A stretch of 51,380 nt of DNA from UBA9732 sp045116915 (GTDB lineage Bacteria > Spirochaetota > Spirochaetia > Sphaerochaetales > Sphaerochaetaceae): the NCBI GenBank assembly GCA_045116915.1, contig JBGUMQ010000051.1, positions 1 to 51,380 on the forward strand, given 5' to 3'. The notes below the pieces were generated by a model. The model was not told where the DNA came from. It worked only from the letters and a program-made list of their open reading frames with translations, and searched no databases. Made by a program: the position numbers and the translations under genes. This document shows positions 17,381 to 26,002 of this stretch, in pieces; position 1 is the first letter of the stretch; each line of letters begins with the position of its first letter.

Positions 17381-18079
17381 TCAATGCACCATCAGTCCGG
17401 TCCAGGCATAGCTTGTGAGGAAGACAAGCACCATGGCAGGAATCATTTCCGCGACCGGGAAATCCTTGATTTTCGCCACCTTCATTCCCGTGACAAGGGT
17501 GATAAGACCTCCGCATGCGCGGAAGTCCCTCATCATCGTGTCGGAGATATGTGGGCCGGCGAGTCTGGAGAGGAAGAACAACAGAACCATCATGACCGCT
17601 TGTGGGATTGCCACTGCTGCGATGGCAGGTCCGGCGGAGCATGCGAAAATCATTGCAGTAACGAAATCCAGTATCGACTTGGACACAAGGACGGAGGAGT
17701 CACCGCTCATTCCTTCGACGATTGTGCCGTAGATCCCTGTCCCGCTGGCACAGAAGAGGATGATCGCCAGGATCACCAGGTCGTTTTCCTTCCTGCTTTC
17801 CTTCGCGGGGAAGAGTCCCGAGATTCTCAGTGCGCCTTTGTCTATCAGTTTGCCCAGACGGATGGCTATTCCGATGGCGGTCCCTGCGATCATGGCCAGG
17901 ATAACTGCCGGAAGATTGACCATGAGTATCACCGACGCCAGCCCGATCGCCATGGCGCAGACTCCCAGTACGACGGTCATCTTCTCCTTGACCTGGGCGC
18001 TCATTCTGCTTCCGATGAGCGACCCGGTGATTCCTCCCAGTGCTACAGCCAATACATCCGCGATGATTCCAATGGGCAT
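17381..18079 (-). CDS. DUF554 family membrane protein
   Basis: A 232-residue protein, strongly hydrophobic, with about seven membrane segments. It begins MPIGIIADVLAVALGGITGSLIG and contains LGVCAMAIGL, ASGTGIYGTIVEGMSGDSSVL and the end segment GGLITLVTGMKVAKIKDFPVAEMIPA, the usual DUF554 (YdfK/YqgA-like) pattern. The function of the family is not known; transport is often assumed. ATG 18079 has GGAGGGG upstream. It is read divergently from the sulfatase island. Confidence 0.85.
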   Translation of the reverse strand: MPIGIIADVLAVALGGITGSLIGSRMSAQVKEKMTVVLGVCAMAIGLASVILMVNLPAVILAMIAGTAIGIAIRLGKLIDKGALRISGLFPAKESRKENDLVILAIILFCASGTGIYGTIVEGMSGDSSVLVSKSILDFVTAMIFACSAGPAIAAVAIPQAVMMVLLFFLSRLAGPHISDTMMRDFRACGGLITLVTGMKVAKIKDFPVAEMIPAMVLVFLTSYAWTGLMVH

Positions 18080-18128
18080 TTTCCCCTCCGGTAACGCGAT
18101 GATAACATGCGGAATTCAAAAAGTACAC

Positions 18129-18156
18129 TTGACAGGACCCCAATCCGTGCTAATAT
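18129..18156 (+). promoter_or_regulatory. Promoter of the GH3 / beta-phosphoglucomutase / sulfatase operon
   Basis: TTGACA (18129-18134), 16-base spacer, TAATAT (18151-18156). The operator at 18157-18177 begins at the next base. The same 16-base spacing recurs at the three other operator-bearing promoters of the island. Confidence 0.75.
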
Positions 18157-18177
18157 TTAATTAAATTGATTAATTAA
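18157..18177 (+). promoter_or_regulatory. Putative ROK operator, copy 1
   Basis: TTAATTAA (18157-18164), five bases ATTGA, TTAATTAA (18170-18177). It directly abuts the -10 box, so a bound repressor would block transcription. Copy 3 at 25969-25989 is identical over both arms and the spacer. A ROK-family repressor is encoded in the same operon. Confidence 0.7.
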
Positions 18178-18193
18178 TGCGGAGGCCGGAAAC

Positions 18194-19897
18194 ATGATCG
18201 ACCTGAAGGCAAGACCTTTCAACCTCGATGAGAAGAAGATACGTTGGGTGGAGGAAACTCTCGCATCCATGACGACCGAGGAGAAGTGCGGACAGCTGTT
18301 CTGCGTGCTCTTCAAGCAGTGCGTTCCGGAGGAGTTCGATTATGTGTTCAGCATCCTGTACCCGGGCGGATGCATGTACAGGGTTGTCCCCACGGCCAAT
18401 GCCGTCGGTGCATCCAACACGCTCCAGAAGAAGAGCAGGATCCCGCTCCTGATCGCCGCCAACCTCGAGAAAGGCGGAAACGGAATCATCACCGAGGGAA
18501 CCCTTGTCGGTTCCCCCATGGAGATCGCCGCCACTGCCGACGAAGAAATGGTCCGCAAGATGGCCACCGTCTGCGCCCGTGAGGCGAAGGCCGTAGGAGC
18601 CAACTGGGCATTCGCACCCATAATAGATATAGATACCAATTTCAGGAACCCCATAACCAACACAAGGACTTTCGGATCCGATCCCGACACCGTCAGGAGA
18701 TTCGGCAGGGCCTATGTGGAGACCGTGCAGAAGATGGGCCTTGCGGCTTCCATCAAACACTTCCCCGGCGACGGTCAGGATGAACGCGACCAGCACTTGG
18801 TGACATCGATCAACTCCATGGATGCCGACGAGTGGATGGCCACATACGGCGCCGCCTACAGGGATTCCATCGATGCCGGTTCCCTGACCCTCATGGCAGG
18901 CCACATCATGCAGCCGGCATGGTCCAGGAGACTGGATCCGTCGATCAGGGACGAGGACATCATGCCCGCCACACTATCGAAGGAGCTCATCAATGGCCTC
19001 CTGAGGGACAAACTCGGATTCAACGGCATGATCTGCACCGATGCCACCACGATGGCCGGTTTCATGCTTGCCATGCCCAGACGCCTTGCCGTCCCGTACT
19101 CCATCGCAATCGGATGCGACATGTTTCTGTTCGCAAGGAACCTCGAGGAGGACTACGGCTTCATGCTCGAGGGAGTCAGGAACGGAACCATCACACCGCA
19201 GCGTCTTGATGAGGCTGTGACCAGGATCCTTGCCGTCAAGGCCGCCCTCGGACTGGACGATTCCTCCATGCTCGGCAACCTTTCCGCCGATGATGCCGCG
19301 AAGGTCATCGGATGCAGGGAGCACCTCTCCTGGGCCGACGAGTGCGCAGACAAGGCGATCACGCTGGTCAAGGAACAGAAGGGAGTCCTCCCGCTGTCCA
19401 CGGAGAAGTACAAGAGGATCCTGTTCTATACGATCGAGCCACCTGCAGGAGGCGAGGGAGCATACAAGGTCAGCGCGGCAGCCGGCAAGGTCAGGGATCT
19501 GCTGGTCAAGGAGGGATTCGAGGTCGACGACTTCGTTCCTCAACCCTACGGAGAGGGATTCACCGCGAAATACATGGACTTCGTCAACAAATACGACCTG
19601 ATCGTCTATGTCGCGAACCTGACGACCAAGTCCAACCAGACCTGCGTCCGCATCGAGTGGAAGCAGCCCATGGGAGCCGACTGCGGTCATTACATCAACG
19701 ACATCCCGACCGTCTTCATCTCCTTGGAGAATCCGTACCACCTTCTGGATTTCCCGCGTGTGAAGACATTCATCAACACATACAGCAACAACGACAGCTG
19801 CATCCGTGCCCTTGTGGAGAAGCTGATGGGAAGGAGCCCGTTCAAGGGAAAGAGCCCCGTCGATGCCTTCTGCGGAAAATGGGACACGAGACTTTAA
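18194..19897 (+). CDS. GH3 glycosidase or phosphorylase of the NagZ/Nag3 type, cytoplasmic
   Basis: A 567-residue protein without signal peptide, made of a GH3 TIM-barrel (about 1-350) and a C-terminal domain. The loop KHFPGDGQDERDQH carries the Asp-His dyad (D199, H201) that serves as acid/base in NagZ-like GH3 enzymes. The nucleophile is Asp283 in ICTDATTMAGF. Two-domain GH3 enzymes with this dyad have been shown in one studied case (Cellulomonas Nag3) to work as phosphorylases, because the His leaves room for phosphate. Beta-phosphoglucomutase is encoded 10 bases downstream, so I favour release of a sugar 1-phosphate from an imported beta-glycoside (inference); simple hydrolysis is the alternative. 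A GGAGG site precedes ATG 18194. Confidence 0.85.
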   Translation: MIDLKARPFNLDEKKIRWVEETLASMTTEEKCGQLFCVLFKQCVPEEFDYVFSILYPGGCMYRVVPTANAVGASNTLQKKSRIPLLIAANLEKGGNGIITEGTLVGSPMEIAATADEEMVRKMATVCAREAKAVGANWAFAPIIDIDTNFRNPITNTRTFGSDPDTVRRFGRAYVETVQKMGLAASIKHFPGDGQDERDQHLVTSINSMDADEWMATYGAAYRDSIDAGSLTLMAGHIMQPAWSRRLDPSIRDEDIMPATLSKELINGLLRDKLGFNGMICTDATTMAGFMLAMPRRLAVPYSIAIGCDMFLFARNLEEDYGFMLEGVRNGTITPQRLDEAVTRILAVKAALGLDDSSMLGNLSADDAAKVIGCREHLSWADECADKAITLVKEQKGVLPLSTEKYKRILFYTIEPPAGGEGAYKVSAAAGKVRDLLVKEGFEVDDFVPQPYGEGFTAKYMDFVNKYDLIVYVANLTTKSNQTCVRIEWKQPMGADCGHYINDIPTVFISLENPYHLLDFPRVKTFINTYSNNDSCIRALVEKLMGRSPFKGKSPVDAFCGKWDTRL

Positions 19898-19907
19898 GGA
19901 GACTGCC

Positions 19908-20555
19908 ATGTACAAAGGACTTCTGTTCGACCTGGACGGCGTGATCGTCGATACCGCGAAATACCATTTCCTTGCATGGAAACAGCTTGCAGACGACCTG
20001 GGAATCGACTTCACCATCGAGGACAACGAAAGGCTCAAGGGTGTGAGCAGGATGGCGTCGCTCGAGATCATCCTCGAGATCGGCGGCAGGACCATGACAC
20101 AGGAGGAGAAGGAAGCCAACTGCGCCAAGAAGAACGCTATCTATGTGGAATACATAAAGAAGCTACGCAAGGACGATATCCTTCCCGGTGTCGAGGCTTT
20201 CCTGTTGGATGCCCGTGCGAAGGGTTACAGGACGGCTCTGGGTTCTGCAAGCAAGAACTCCAGACTCATCCTGGACAGGCTGCAGATCACAGGTCTGTTC
20301 GATGAGATCATCGACGGAACCAAGGTCTCCAAGGCCAAACCGGATCCCGAAGTGTTCGTCAAGGGTGCGGAGTCGCTCGGACTGGAAAACAGTCAGTGCA
20401 TCGTCTTCGAGGATGCCGTTGCCGGAGTGCAGGCCGCACACAACGGCGGCATGAAGGCCGTGGGTGTCGGTTCGCCCGACATTCTCACCGAAGCCGACAT
20501 CGTCATTCCCGGGTTCGATGGGCTGACCATCGACGACCTGATTTCAAGACTCTGA
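19908..20555 (+). CDS. pgmB: Beta-phosphoglucomutase (HAD superfamily)
   Basis: A 215-residue protein. FDLDGVIVDTAKYHFLAWK contains the nucleophile Asp8 and the acid/base Asp10. GSASKNS, SKAKPDPEVF and FEDAVAGVQAA are the remaining HAD loops, and the helical cap (RLKGVSRMASLEIIL) is the form seen in true beta-phosphoglucomutases. It converts beta-glucose 1-phosphate to glucose 6-phosphate. This substrate arises from phosphorolysis by inverting enzymes on alpha-glucosides or, possibly, retaining enzymes on beta-glucosides; the GH3 gene just upstream is the local candidate. The product would enter the pgi gene product at 26003. AGGAG precedes ATG 19908. Confidence 0.9.
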   Translation: MYKGLLFDLDGVIVDTAKYHFLAWKQLADDLGIDFTIEDNERLKGVSRMASLEIILEIGGRTMTQEEKEANCAKKNAIYVEYIKKLRKDDILPGVEAFLLDARAKGYRTALGSASKNSRLILDRLQITGLFDEIIDGTKVSKAKPDPEVFVKGAESLGLENSQCIVFEDAVAGVQAAHNGGMKAVGVGSPDILTEADIVIPGFDGLTIDDLISRL

Positions 20556-20566
20556 GGAGGAAGAAC

Positions 20567-22084
20567 ATGAGGATCCTTTACGTCGACATAGATACACTCA
20601 GACCCGACCACCTGGGATGCTACGGCTACGCCAGGAACACGAGTCCCAACATAGACAAGGTCGCCGCTGAGGCTGTCAGATTCAACGACTACTACTGCTC
20701 CGACGCTCCGTGTCTGCCATCGCGTGCAGCCCTGATGACGGGACGCTTCGGAATCCACAACGGTGTTGTAGGGCATGGCGGACATGCGGCGGAGATGCGT
20801 GTCGAGGGTGCCAGGAGGGGAATGGCCGACTTCAACGGCCGCTACAACCTCCCCGCGGTCATGCGCAGGGCCGGATTCAAGACGGCATCGATCTCATCCT
20901 TCCCCGACAGGCATGCCGCATGGTGGTTCACAGGCGGATTCGACGAGAACTACAACATCGGGAAGCGCGGTCTTGAGCCGGGCAACGAGGTCATGGACAT
21001 CGCACTTGACTGGCTGAAGCGCAAGCGCGACGTAGACAACTGGTTCCTCCACGTCCATATCTGGGATCCGCACATGCCTTACAGGACTCCGGAGGACTGG
21101 GGAAAACCCTTTGATAACGTTCCGCTCCCGGACAACTGGATGACTGAAGATATCCTCAAGAAGCACAGGGAGACAAAACCGGGCTCACATTCCGCATGGG
21201 AAGTGACAGGCTATACCTCGGATCCGGACAAGGCCCATCCGAGGCAGCCGTACCAGATCAACAACCTGGATGACTTCAAGCATCTGATCGACGAGTACGA
21301 TACCGGAATCCTCTACGGCGACTACCAGCTGGGCAGGATGTTCGACCTGATGCGCGAGCAGGGTATCTACGACGATACCGTCATAATCATCAGCTCCGAC
21401 CACGGTGAGGACCTGGGGGAGATGGCATCGTACTGCGAACACGGCGAGGCCGACTACATAACGACCCACATCCCGCTCATCGTCAAATGGCCGGGCTGCC
21501 CGAAGAACGTTGCTTCCAACGGCCTTCATTACAACGTCGACCTCCTGCCCACGCTCGTGGACATGATCGGCGGCGTACCCGAGTTCAGGCCGAACAGGGT
21601 CGTCGGAAGACCTAATCCGGTGAAGTACGACGGAGAGAGTTTCGCCGACTGCATCAGAACCGGTAAGGATGACGGAAGGGACTATCTAGTCGTATCTCAG
21701 TGCGCCCATGTATGCCAGAGGTCGGTGCGGTTCGACAAGTGGATGTACATCAGGACCTATCATGACGGATTCCACCTGACGGAAGAGGACGAGCTGTTCG
21801 ATGTGGAGAACGATCCCCACGAGACCACCGACCTTGCGGAGAAGTATCCCGAGATCTGCTGGCACGGCGCATGGTTGCTCGAGCACTGGGTCGCACACCA
21901 GATGCAGAGCAACATCGAGAACTACTCGGTGGACCCGCTCTGGACCGTCATGGCGGAGGGAGGTCCGTTCCATACCCAGGGTTATCTGGAGAAGTACTGC
22001 ACCCATCTGGAGGAAACCGGAAGAGGGGATCTTGCGGAGAAACTCAAGGCAAAATACCCGGAGGCCCTCAGGGACAATTATTGA
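20567..22084 (+). CDS. Sulfatase 1 (Cys-type, cytoplasmic)
   Basis: A 505-residue type I sulfatase starting at ATG 20567 after GGAGGAAG. The formylglycine site is CLPSR with Cys49. Metal-binding residues lie in DIDTLRPDHLG at the N-terminus and in SSDHGEDLGE. There is no signal peptide: the chain starts MRILYVDID, which is already the first core strand. It hydrolyses an organic sulfate ester; DPHMPY and the other family loops do not let me name the substrate. It depends on the maturase at 43930 for conversion of Cys49. It is the third gene of the operon with GH3 and pgmB, so its substrate is probably the same glycan or glycoside. Confidence 0.93.
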   Translation: MRILYVDIDTLRPDHLGCYGYARNTSPNIDKVAAEAVRFNDYYCSDAPCLPSRAALMTGRFGIHNGVVGHGGHAAEMRVEGARRGMADFNGRYNLPAVMRRAGFKTASISSFPDRHAAWWFTGGFDENYNIGKRGLEPGNEVMDIALDWLKRKRDVDNWFLHVHIWDPHMPYRTPEDWGKPFDNVPLPDNWMTEDILKKHRETKPGSHSAWEVTGYTSDPDKAHPRQPYQINNLDDFKHLIDEYDTGILYGDYQLGRMFDLMREQGIYDDTVIIISSDHGEDLGEMASYCEHGEADYITTHIPLIVKWPGCPKNVASNGLHYNVDLLPTLVDMIGGVPEFRPNRVVGRPNPVKYDGESFADCIRTGKDDGRDYLVVSQCAHVCQRSVRFDKWMYIRTYHDGFHLTEEDELFDVENDPHETTDLAEKYPEICWHGAWLLEHWVAHQMQSNIENYSVDPLWTVMAEGGPFHTQGYLEKYCTHLEETGRGDLAEKLKAKYPEALRDNY

Positions 22085-22112
22085 AGAGTGTATAATAAAT
22101 CAATATAATTAA
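22081..22112 (+). promoter_or_regulatory. Promoter of the ROK gene with a degenerate operator
   Basis: TTGAAG (22081-22086), 17-base spacer, TATAAT (22104-22109). Overlapping it are ATAATAAA (22092-22099), five bases, and ATAATTAA (22105-22112), a weak match to the TTAATTAA-N5-TTAATTAA operator. This suggests autoregulation at lower affinity. Confidence 0.45.
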
Positions 22113-22154
22113 AGAAACGTTATATGCCTCTTACGGCGTTATCAGGAGCAATGG

Positions 22155-23387
22155 ATGTTGAGAGAGATGGTGGGCAGGAATCTGCCGCGTGTGAAGGAAG
22201 TCAATCAGTTTCTCATCCGCGAGAAGATCTACAGGTGCGGACCTGTTTCCAGAATCGGAGTCGCTGAAAGCCTCGGTCTCACCCTCCCTACAATCACGAC
22301 CAACGTGAACAGGATGCTCTCCGACGGTCTCATCCGTGAGATGGAGGATACCGGATCGAAGAAGAAACTCGGAAGGCACACCATGCTCGTGGACATCGCC
22401 CCGGATTCCAGGCACTATCTCGGTATTGAAATCCGCAGGGGTTTCCGCACAGCTGTGATAGTGGACCTGCGCGGCAATGTACTTGCGAAAGCTTCCGATT
22501 TCAGCCGCATCAACAGGTATGAGGATGCCCTCGAGAATGCCGCCGCACTCGCAAAAAGCGTCATGGTCGAAAGGAACCTCGGTGTATCGGGGATATCCTC
22601 AGTCGGTATCTGCGCTCCGGGTCTTGTCGATTCAGATGCAGGAGTGCTCATCTCCCTTCTCGGTTATGTCTGGAAGGACAAGCCGATAGTGAAGGACTTT
22701 GCAGAACTCACGGGTTTCAGCAGGGACAATATCGTTGTCGACAACAATGTCATCGCAAGGGCATTCGGGATGAGCATGTTCAACCACGATTTGATCAAGG
22801 ATGCCGACAGTTTCGCATACATGTACGTCTCCACCGGAATCGGATGCCCGCTCCTCAGGGACGTTTCCGAGCACTTCGGCGTTGTCGTCGGAGAAGGTGA
22901 GGTCGGACACATGGTGATGAATCCGGACGGACCGTTGTGCGCATGCGGCAACCAGGGATGCCTGGGAGCCTATTCGAGCGAGCAGTCCATGTTGGAAAGA
23001 TCCGTAAAGGCTGTGAAGGAGGGCAGGGCTCCTGTCCTTAAGGGCCTCTGTGACGGAAAGACGGAAAACATCACCGTGGAACTGGTGATGGAGGCCATGG
23101 AGAAAGGCGATTCCGATATCCGAGACATGCTTGAGGAGGCCGTCAGATATCTGGGCCTAGCCATCGCGAACATAGACAATTTCGTAAAGCCCGGATGCGT
23201 CGTGATAGAGTCCAGGTACTTCGGATACAAGGAGTACAGGGACCTGCTCATGGAGTGGATCGACAGGAACCTCTACCGCAGGTCGAGCATCAACTCCAGG
23301 TTCGTTTTCCGCCCGTATGACGAGTACAGCGGGGCCAGGGGTGCCGCTGCACTTGCAGTGAAGAGCAATCTCGAATCGGAGATGTGA
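22155..23387 (+). CDS. ROK-family transcriptional repressor (NagC/XylR/Mlc type)
   Basis: A 410-residue protein. Residues ~10-65 form a winged helix-turn-helix (VSRIGVAESLGLTLPTITTNVNRMLSDGLI); the rest is the ROK sugar-sensing domain with EVGHM (His252) and the zinc-binding CACGNQGC (C262, C264, C269). Such repressors leave their AT-rich operators when a sugar or sugar phosphate binds. I infer that it controls the TTAATTAA-N5-TTAATTAA sites found at 18157, 25389, 25969 and 31407. The start at ATG 22155 has AGGAG six bases upstream; an ATG at 22151 is in another frame. The gene follows sulfatase 1 and has its own promoter at 22081-22112. The inducer is unknown. Confidence 0.93.
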   Translation: MLREMVGRNLPRVKEVNQFLIREKIYRCGPVSRIGVAESLGLTLPTITTNVNRMLSDGLIREMEDTGSKKKLGRHTMLVDIAPDSRHYLGIEIRRGFRTAVIVDLRGNVLAKASDFSRINRYEDALENAAALAKSVMVERNLGVSGISSVGICAPGLVDSDAGVLISLLGYVWKDKPIVKDFAELTGFSRDNIVVDNNVIARAFGMSMFNHDLIKDADSFAYMYVSTGIGCPLLRDVSEHFGVVVGEGEVGHMVMNPDGPLCACGNQGCLGAYSSEQSMLERSVKAVKEGRAPVLKGLCDGKTENITVELVMEAMEKGDSDIRDMLEEAVRYLGLAIANIDNFVKPGCVVIESRYFGYKEYRDLLMEWIDRNLYRRSSINSRFVFRPYDEYSGARGAAALAVKSNLESEM

Positions 23388-23399
23388 TCGGAGGCCGGG

Positions 23400-23891
23400 A
23401 TGGAAAAGAAGAAGTATTTTGTCAACAACGTGATGTTCATCTTCGGTCTGTCGTATTTCGTGGTGCTCGTCGCGGTTGCGATCGCGCTGTTCACCATCTC
23501 CAGACCGGGATCGGCAGCCATATTCCTCGCCCTTGCCCTTTCTTTCGGGTTCATCGGTTTCAGATACGGTTCCACGGTGGAATTCGGGGACGACGGCGTC
23601 ACACTGAAGTTCCTGGGCATCACCAGACGCAGCATCAGGTGGAAGGACCTCAAGGATGTCTGCGTATGCGGTACCAAGGTGCTGAACAGGATGAACAAGG
23701 AGAGGACAGGAACCATCTACATGATCTTCTCCGACAAGCATATCCCCGAGAACAAGCTGATGGACATGATGCTCAGGTGGCCTCCGAAGGGGAAGATCTA
23801 CCTGAAATTCACAAGGGACAGGTTCCTCGCACTGCAGATGCACTGGTCGAAACCTGTCCAGAAATTCAACATCGGGTCGTTGGATATCTGA
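23400..23891 (+). CDS. Small membrane protein with two helices and a PH-like soluble domain
   Basis: A 163-residue protein that I do not recognise by name. Residues ~10-33 and ~36-55 are hydrophobic helices. The remainder, with VEFGDDGVTLKFLGITRRSIRWKDLKDVCV, resembles the bacterial PH-like domains found after paired membrane helices. It follows the ROK gene by 12 bases, with GGAGG upstream, and probably belongs to the same transcript. It ends 27 bases before the convergent sulfatase 2 gene. No link with sulfate or sugar use can be seen in the sequence. Confidence 0.65.
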   Translation: MEKKKYFVNNVMFIFGLSYFVVLVAVAIALFTISRPGSAAIFLALALSFGFIGFRYGSTVEFGDDGVTLKFLGITRRSIRWKDLKDVCVCGTKVLNRMNKERTGTIYMIFSDKHIPENKLMDMMLRWPPKGKIYLKFTRDRFLALQMHWSKPVQKFNIGSLDI

Positions 23892-23918
23892 TTGTCCGAA
23901 ATATAATTGAGAAAGACC

Positions 23919-25373
23919 TCAGCCCTTCTTCCAGGGATTCTTCACGTTCCTGTAGTTCATCGACTCGTTGCCCGTGGTCATCATCTTCTGCCTGAAGTCC
24001 TTGGTGCACTGCTCGATCCTCTTGTCGTAGGCCTCGGTGTGGTACTTCTCCAGCAGCGGGTCCTTGTATTTGTCCATCTGCTCGTTCAGCTTGTTCCTGA
24101 ACTCCTCCACCAGGTCCGCATACTCCGGATCGTCGATCAGGTTGTGCAGTGCATCGGGATCCTTCTCGAAATCGTAGAACTCCTCGGGAACCCTCTTCTG
24201 GAAGAACTCGCATCTGTCGGCGATTGAGCTGTCCTTCTCGGCGGCCTGCACCATGGCCTTCCATGTGAGTCCCGTCTGGGCCTCGTTCTTGAAGACCTTC
24301 TCTCCGTCCGACCATGTGTTGAAGATGTAGCCGTACTTCTTCGTCTGGAGACATCTCATCGGGAAGGCGTTGAATGCGGATGTCAGGTTGAACTGGGTGT
24401 AGACGAAGTTCTCCCTCTCCGGATCCTCCTTGCCCTCCAGGATTCTGAGATAGCTCCTTCCGTCCGTCTCGAGCTTGTCCGAAAGGCCGCAGGCCTCAAG
24501 GATCGTGGCTGCGAAGTCGACACCGCTGACCATGTCCTCCGCGTTCCTCGTACCGGGTTTGATGTGGCCGGGCCACCTTGCGACCAGCGGGGTCTTTGTT
24601 GAGTTCAGGTAGCAGTTCGCCTTTGCGAACGGGAAGGCCATGCCGTTGTCCGACATGAAGATGACGAGTGTGTTGTCGGCAAGTCCTGCTTCCTCAAGGG
24701 ACTGCAGGACGGCGCCCATGGACTGGTCGCATCTGTGTACGGAAGAGTAGTACTGTGCAAGCTCCTTCCTGACTTCGGGAAGATCGGGAAGGAATCCGGG
24801 TACCCACGCCTCCTCTGGCTTGTAGAACCTGTCGGCATAGATGTGGTAGCCGTAGAATTTGTTTACCTCGTCATCGGCTCCGGCGAACGGTCTGTGCGGG
24901 TCGTGGGAATTGGCCATGAGGAAGAAGGGCTTCCTTGCTTCCTTGGCCTGCTCGAAGAACTCCTTGGACCTGGACCTGTAGAGGTCGGGGCTCCTTCCGT
25001 AGTTCGATTCGGGCTCCATCATCCTCGAGGCATAGTCCCATGCGAACTTGTCCATGGGGACGGCATGCTTGAGCTTTCCGATGATGCCGTTGTAGTAACC
25101 GTTGTCCCTCAGGGTCTCCGTGAGGGTGGGGATGTCCTCGGAGATGGGCATGAAGCCCGGGGCTCCGTTCTTATGGGGGTAGAGGCCGGTCAGCAGGCAT
25201 TCCCTGGACGGCTGGCAGACGGCGATGGTGACGTGTGCGTTGTCAAGGCAGATGCCTTCGCGTGCAAGTCTGTCCAGATTGGGTGTTATGTCGTCCACCG
25301 GGCAGCCGAAGCAACCGATCGAGTTGTAGTTGAGATCATCAGCAAGCATCATGAGGATATTGGGTCTGTCCAT
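23919..25373 (-). CDS. Sulfatase 2 (Cys-type, sulfamidase-like, cytoplasmic)
   Basis: I start this gene at ATG 25373 (484 residues, MDRPNILMMLADD), which has GGAGG eight bases upstream; the in-frame TTG 25388 lies in the ribosome site region. The formylglycine site is CQPSR with Cys53; metal residues are in LADDLN and MSDNG. The overall pattern (ITPNLDRLAREGICLDNAHVTIAVC, then FPMRCLQTKKYGYIFNTW near the end) resembles the N-sulfoglucosamine sulfohydrolase branch, but I cannot assign the substrate with confidence. No signal peptide. It is read alone, on the opposite strand, from its own operator-bearing promoter (25389-25441). Confidence 0.92.
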   Translation of the reverse strand: MDRPNILMMLADDLNYNSIGCFGCPVDDITPNLDRLAREGICLDNAHVTIAVCQPSRECLLTGLYPHKNGAPGFMPISEDIPTLTETLRDNGYYNGIIGKLKHAVPMDKFAWDYASRMMEPESNYGRSPDLYRSRSKEFFEQAKEARKPFFLMANSHDPHRPFAGADDEVNKFYGYHIYADRFYKPEEAWVPGFLPDLPEVRKELAQYYSSVHRCDQSMGAVLQSLEEAGLADNTLVIFMSDNGMAFPFAKANCYLNSTKTPLVARWPGHIKPGTRNAEDMVSGVDFAATILEACGLSDKLETDGRSYLRILEGKEDPERENFVYTQFNLTSAFNAFPMRCLQTKKYGYIFNTWSDGEKVFKNEAQTGLTWKAMVQAAEKDSSIADRCEFFQKRVPEEFYDFEKDPDALHNLIDDPEYADLVEEFRNKLNEQMDKYKDPLLEKYHTEAYDKRIEQCTKDFRQKMMTTGNESMNYRNVKNPWKKG

Positions 25374-25388
25374 TTGTGCGGCCTCCAA

Positions 25389-25441
25389 TTAATTAAAGCT
25401 TTTAATTAATTCAATTCTAGCGTATAATCGGAGATATGCAA
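25389..25441 (-). promoter_or_regulatory. Promoter of sulfatase 2 with ROK operator copy 2
   Basis: Minus strand: TTGCAT (25436-25441), 16-base spacer, TAGAAT (25414-25419). Just downstream is the operator TTAATTAA (25402-25409), five bases, TTAATTAA (25389-25396). On the plus strand a TATAAT (25423-25428) seven bases before the ATG at 25436 may serve the opposite gene. Confidence 0.7.
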
Positions 25442-25930
25442 GGGGAATTTTCAAAAAAAGGCAGAGCCGCGGTCACGGCGGACGGAAAACAGGTATATGA
25501 AGTGGAATACGCGTGCGCGGAAACCTCATACCCGCAGTCGTTCCTCGACATCGTGAAGGTCTGGAAGCACCTTGTCATGAAAGAGGGCGTTTCCCCGTCC
25601 GGTGCGGCCTTCGAAGGAAGCGGCATCGGCGGAGCACTCGTGATCGCCGCCTGCCTCTGGTGCAGGGACCACGGCATCCCGCTCCCGTCTTCCATAACGC
25701 TCAGCGACCCTGTCGTCGCACCGTGTGGAGGTGTCGCCATCCCGTATTTCTCCCAGGCAGACATCGACGACCCGTGCGCATACCCCCTCATCGCAGACTT
25801 CTACGGATTCCCGCCCGTGAACCTCATCCTCAGCGAGGATTTCCCGTACGCAGAACAGGCCGATGCCGTCTTCCAACGCATGAAAGACCACGGTGTGGAA
25901 TGCACATCAGGAGAAGAAATGATTTCGTGA
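25436..25930 (+). pseudogene. Alpha/beta-hydrolase (esterase) remnant, C-terminal half only
   Basis: A 164-residue frame that aligns by eye with the second half of hormone-sensitive-lipase-type esterases: GSGIGGALVIAACLWCRDHGIPLPSSITLSDP, then FYGFPPVNLILSEDFPYAEQADAVFQRMKDHGVE. The N-terminal half, with the oxyanion HGGG motif, is missing. The nucleophile elbow, normally GDSAGG, reads GSGIGG, so the serine position is Gly. It is thus unlikely to be an active esterase. Its ATG lies seven bases after a TATAAT, with only a poorly spaced GGAG. I regard it as a decayed gene whose control region was taken over by the sulfatase regulon; a small non-catalytic protein is possible. Confidence 0.55.
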
Positions 25931-25940
25931 AGGATTTTCC

Positions 25941-25989
25941 TTGAAATTCTCCGGAAGTGGTGTATTATTTAATTAAATTGATTAATTAA
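25941..25989 (+). promoter_or_regulatory. Promoter of the pgi / GH3 / sulfatase 3 operon with ROK operator copy 3
   Basis: TTGAAA (25941-25946), 16-base spacer, TATTAT (25963-25968), then TTAATTAA (25969-25976), ATTGA, TTAATTAA (25982-25989). Layout and operator are the same as at 18129-18177. Confidence 0.75.
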
Positions 25990-26002
25990 TAGGACGGCCG
26001 AC

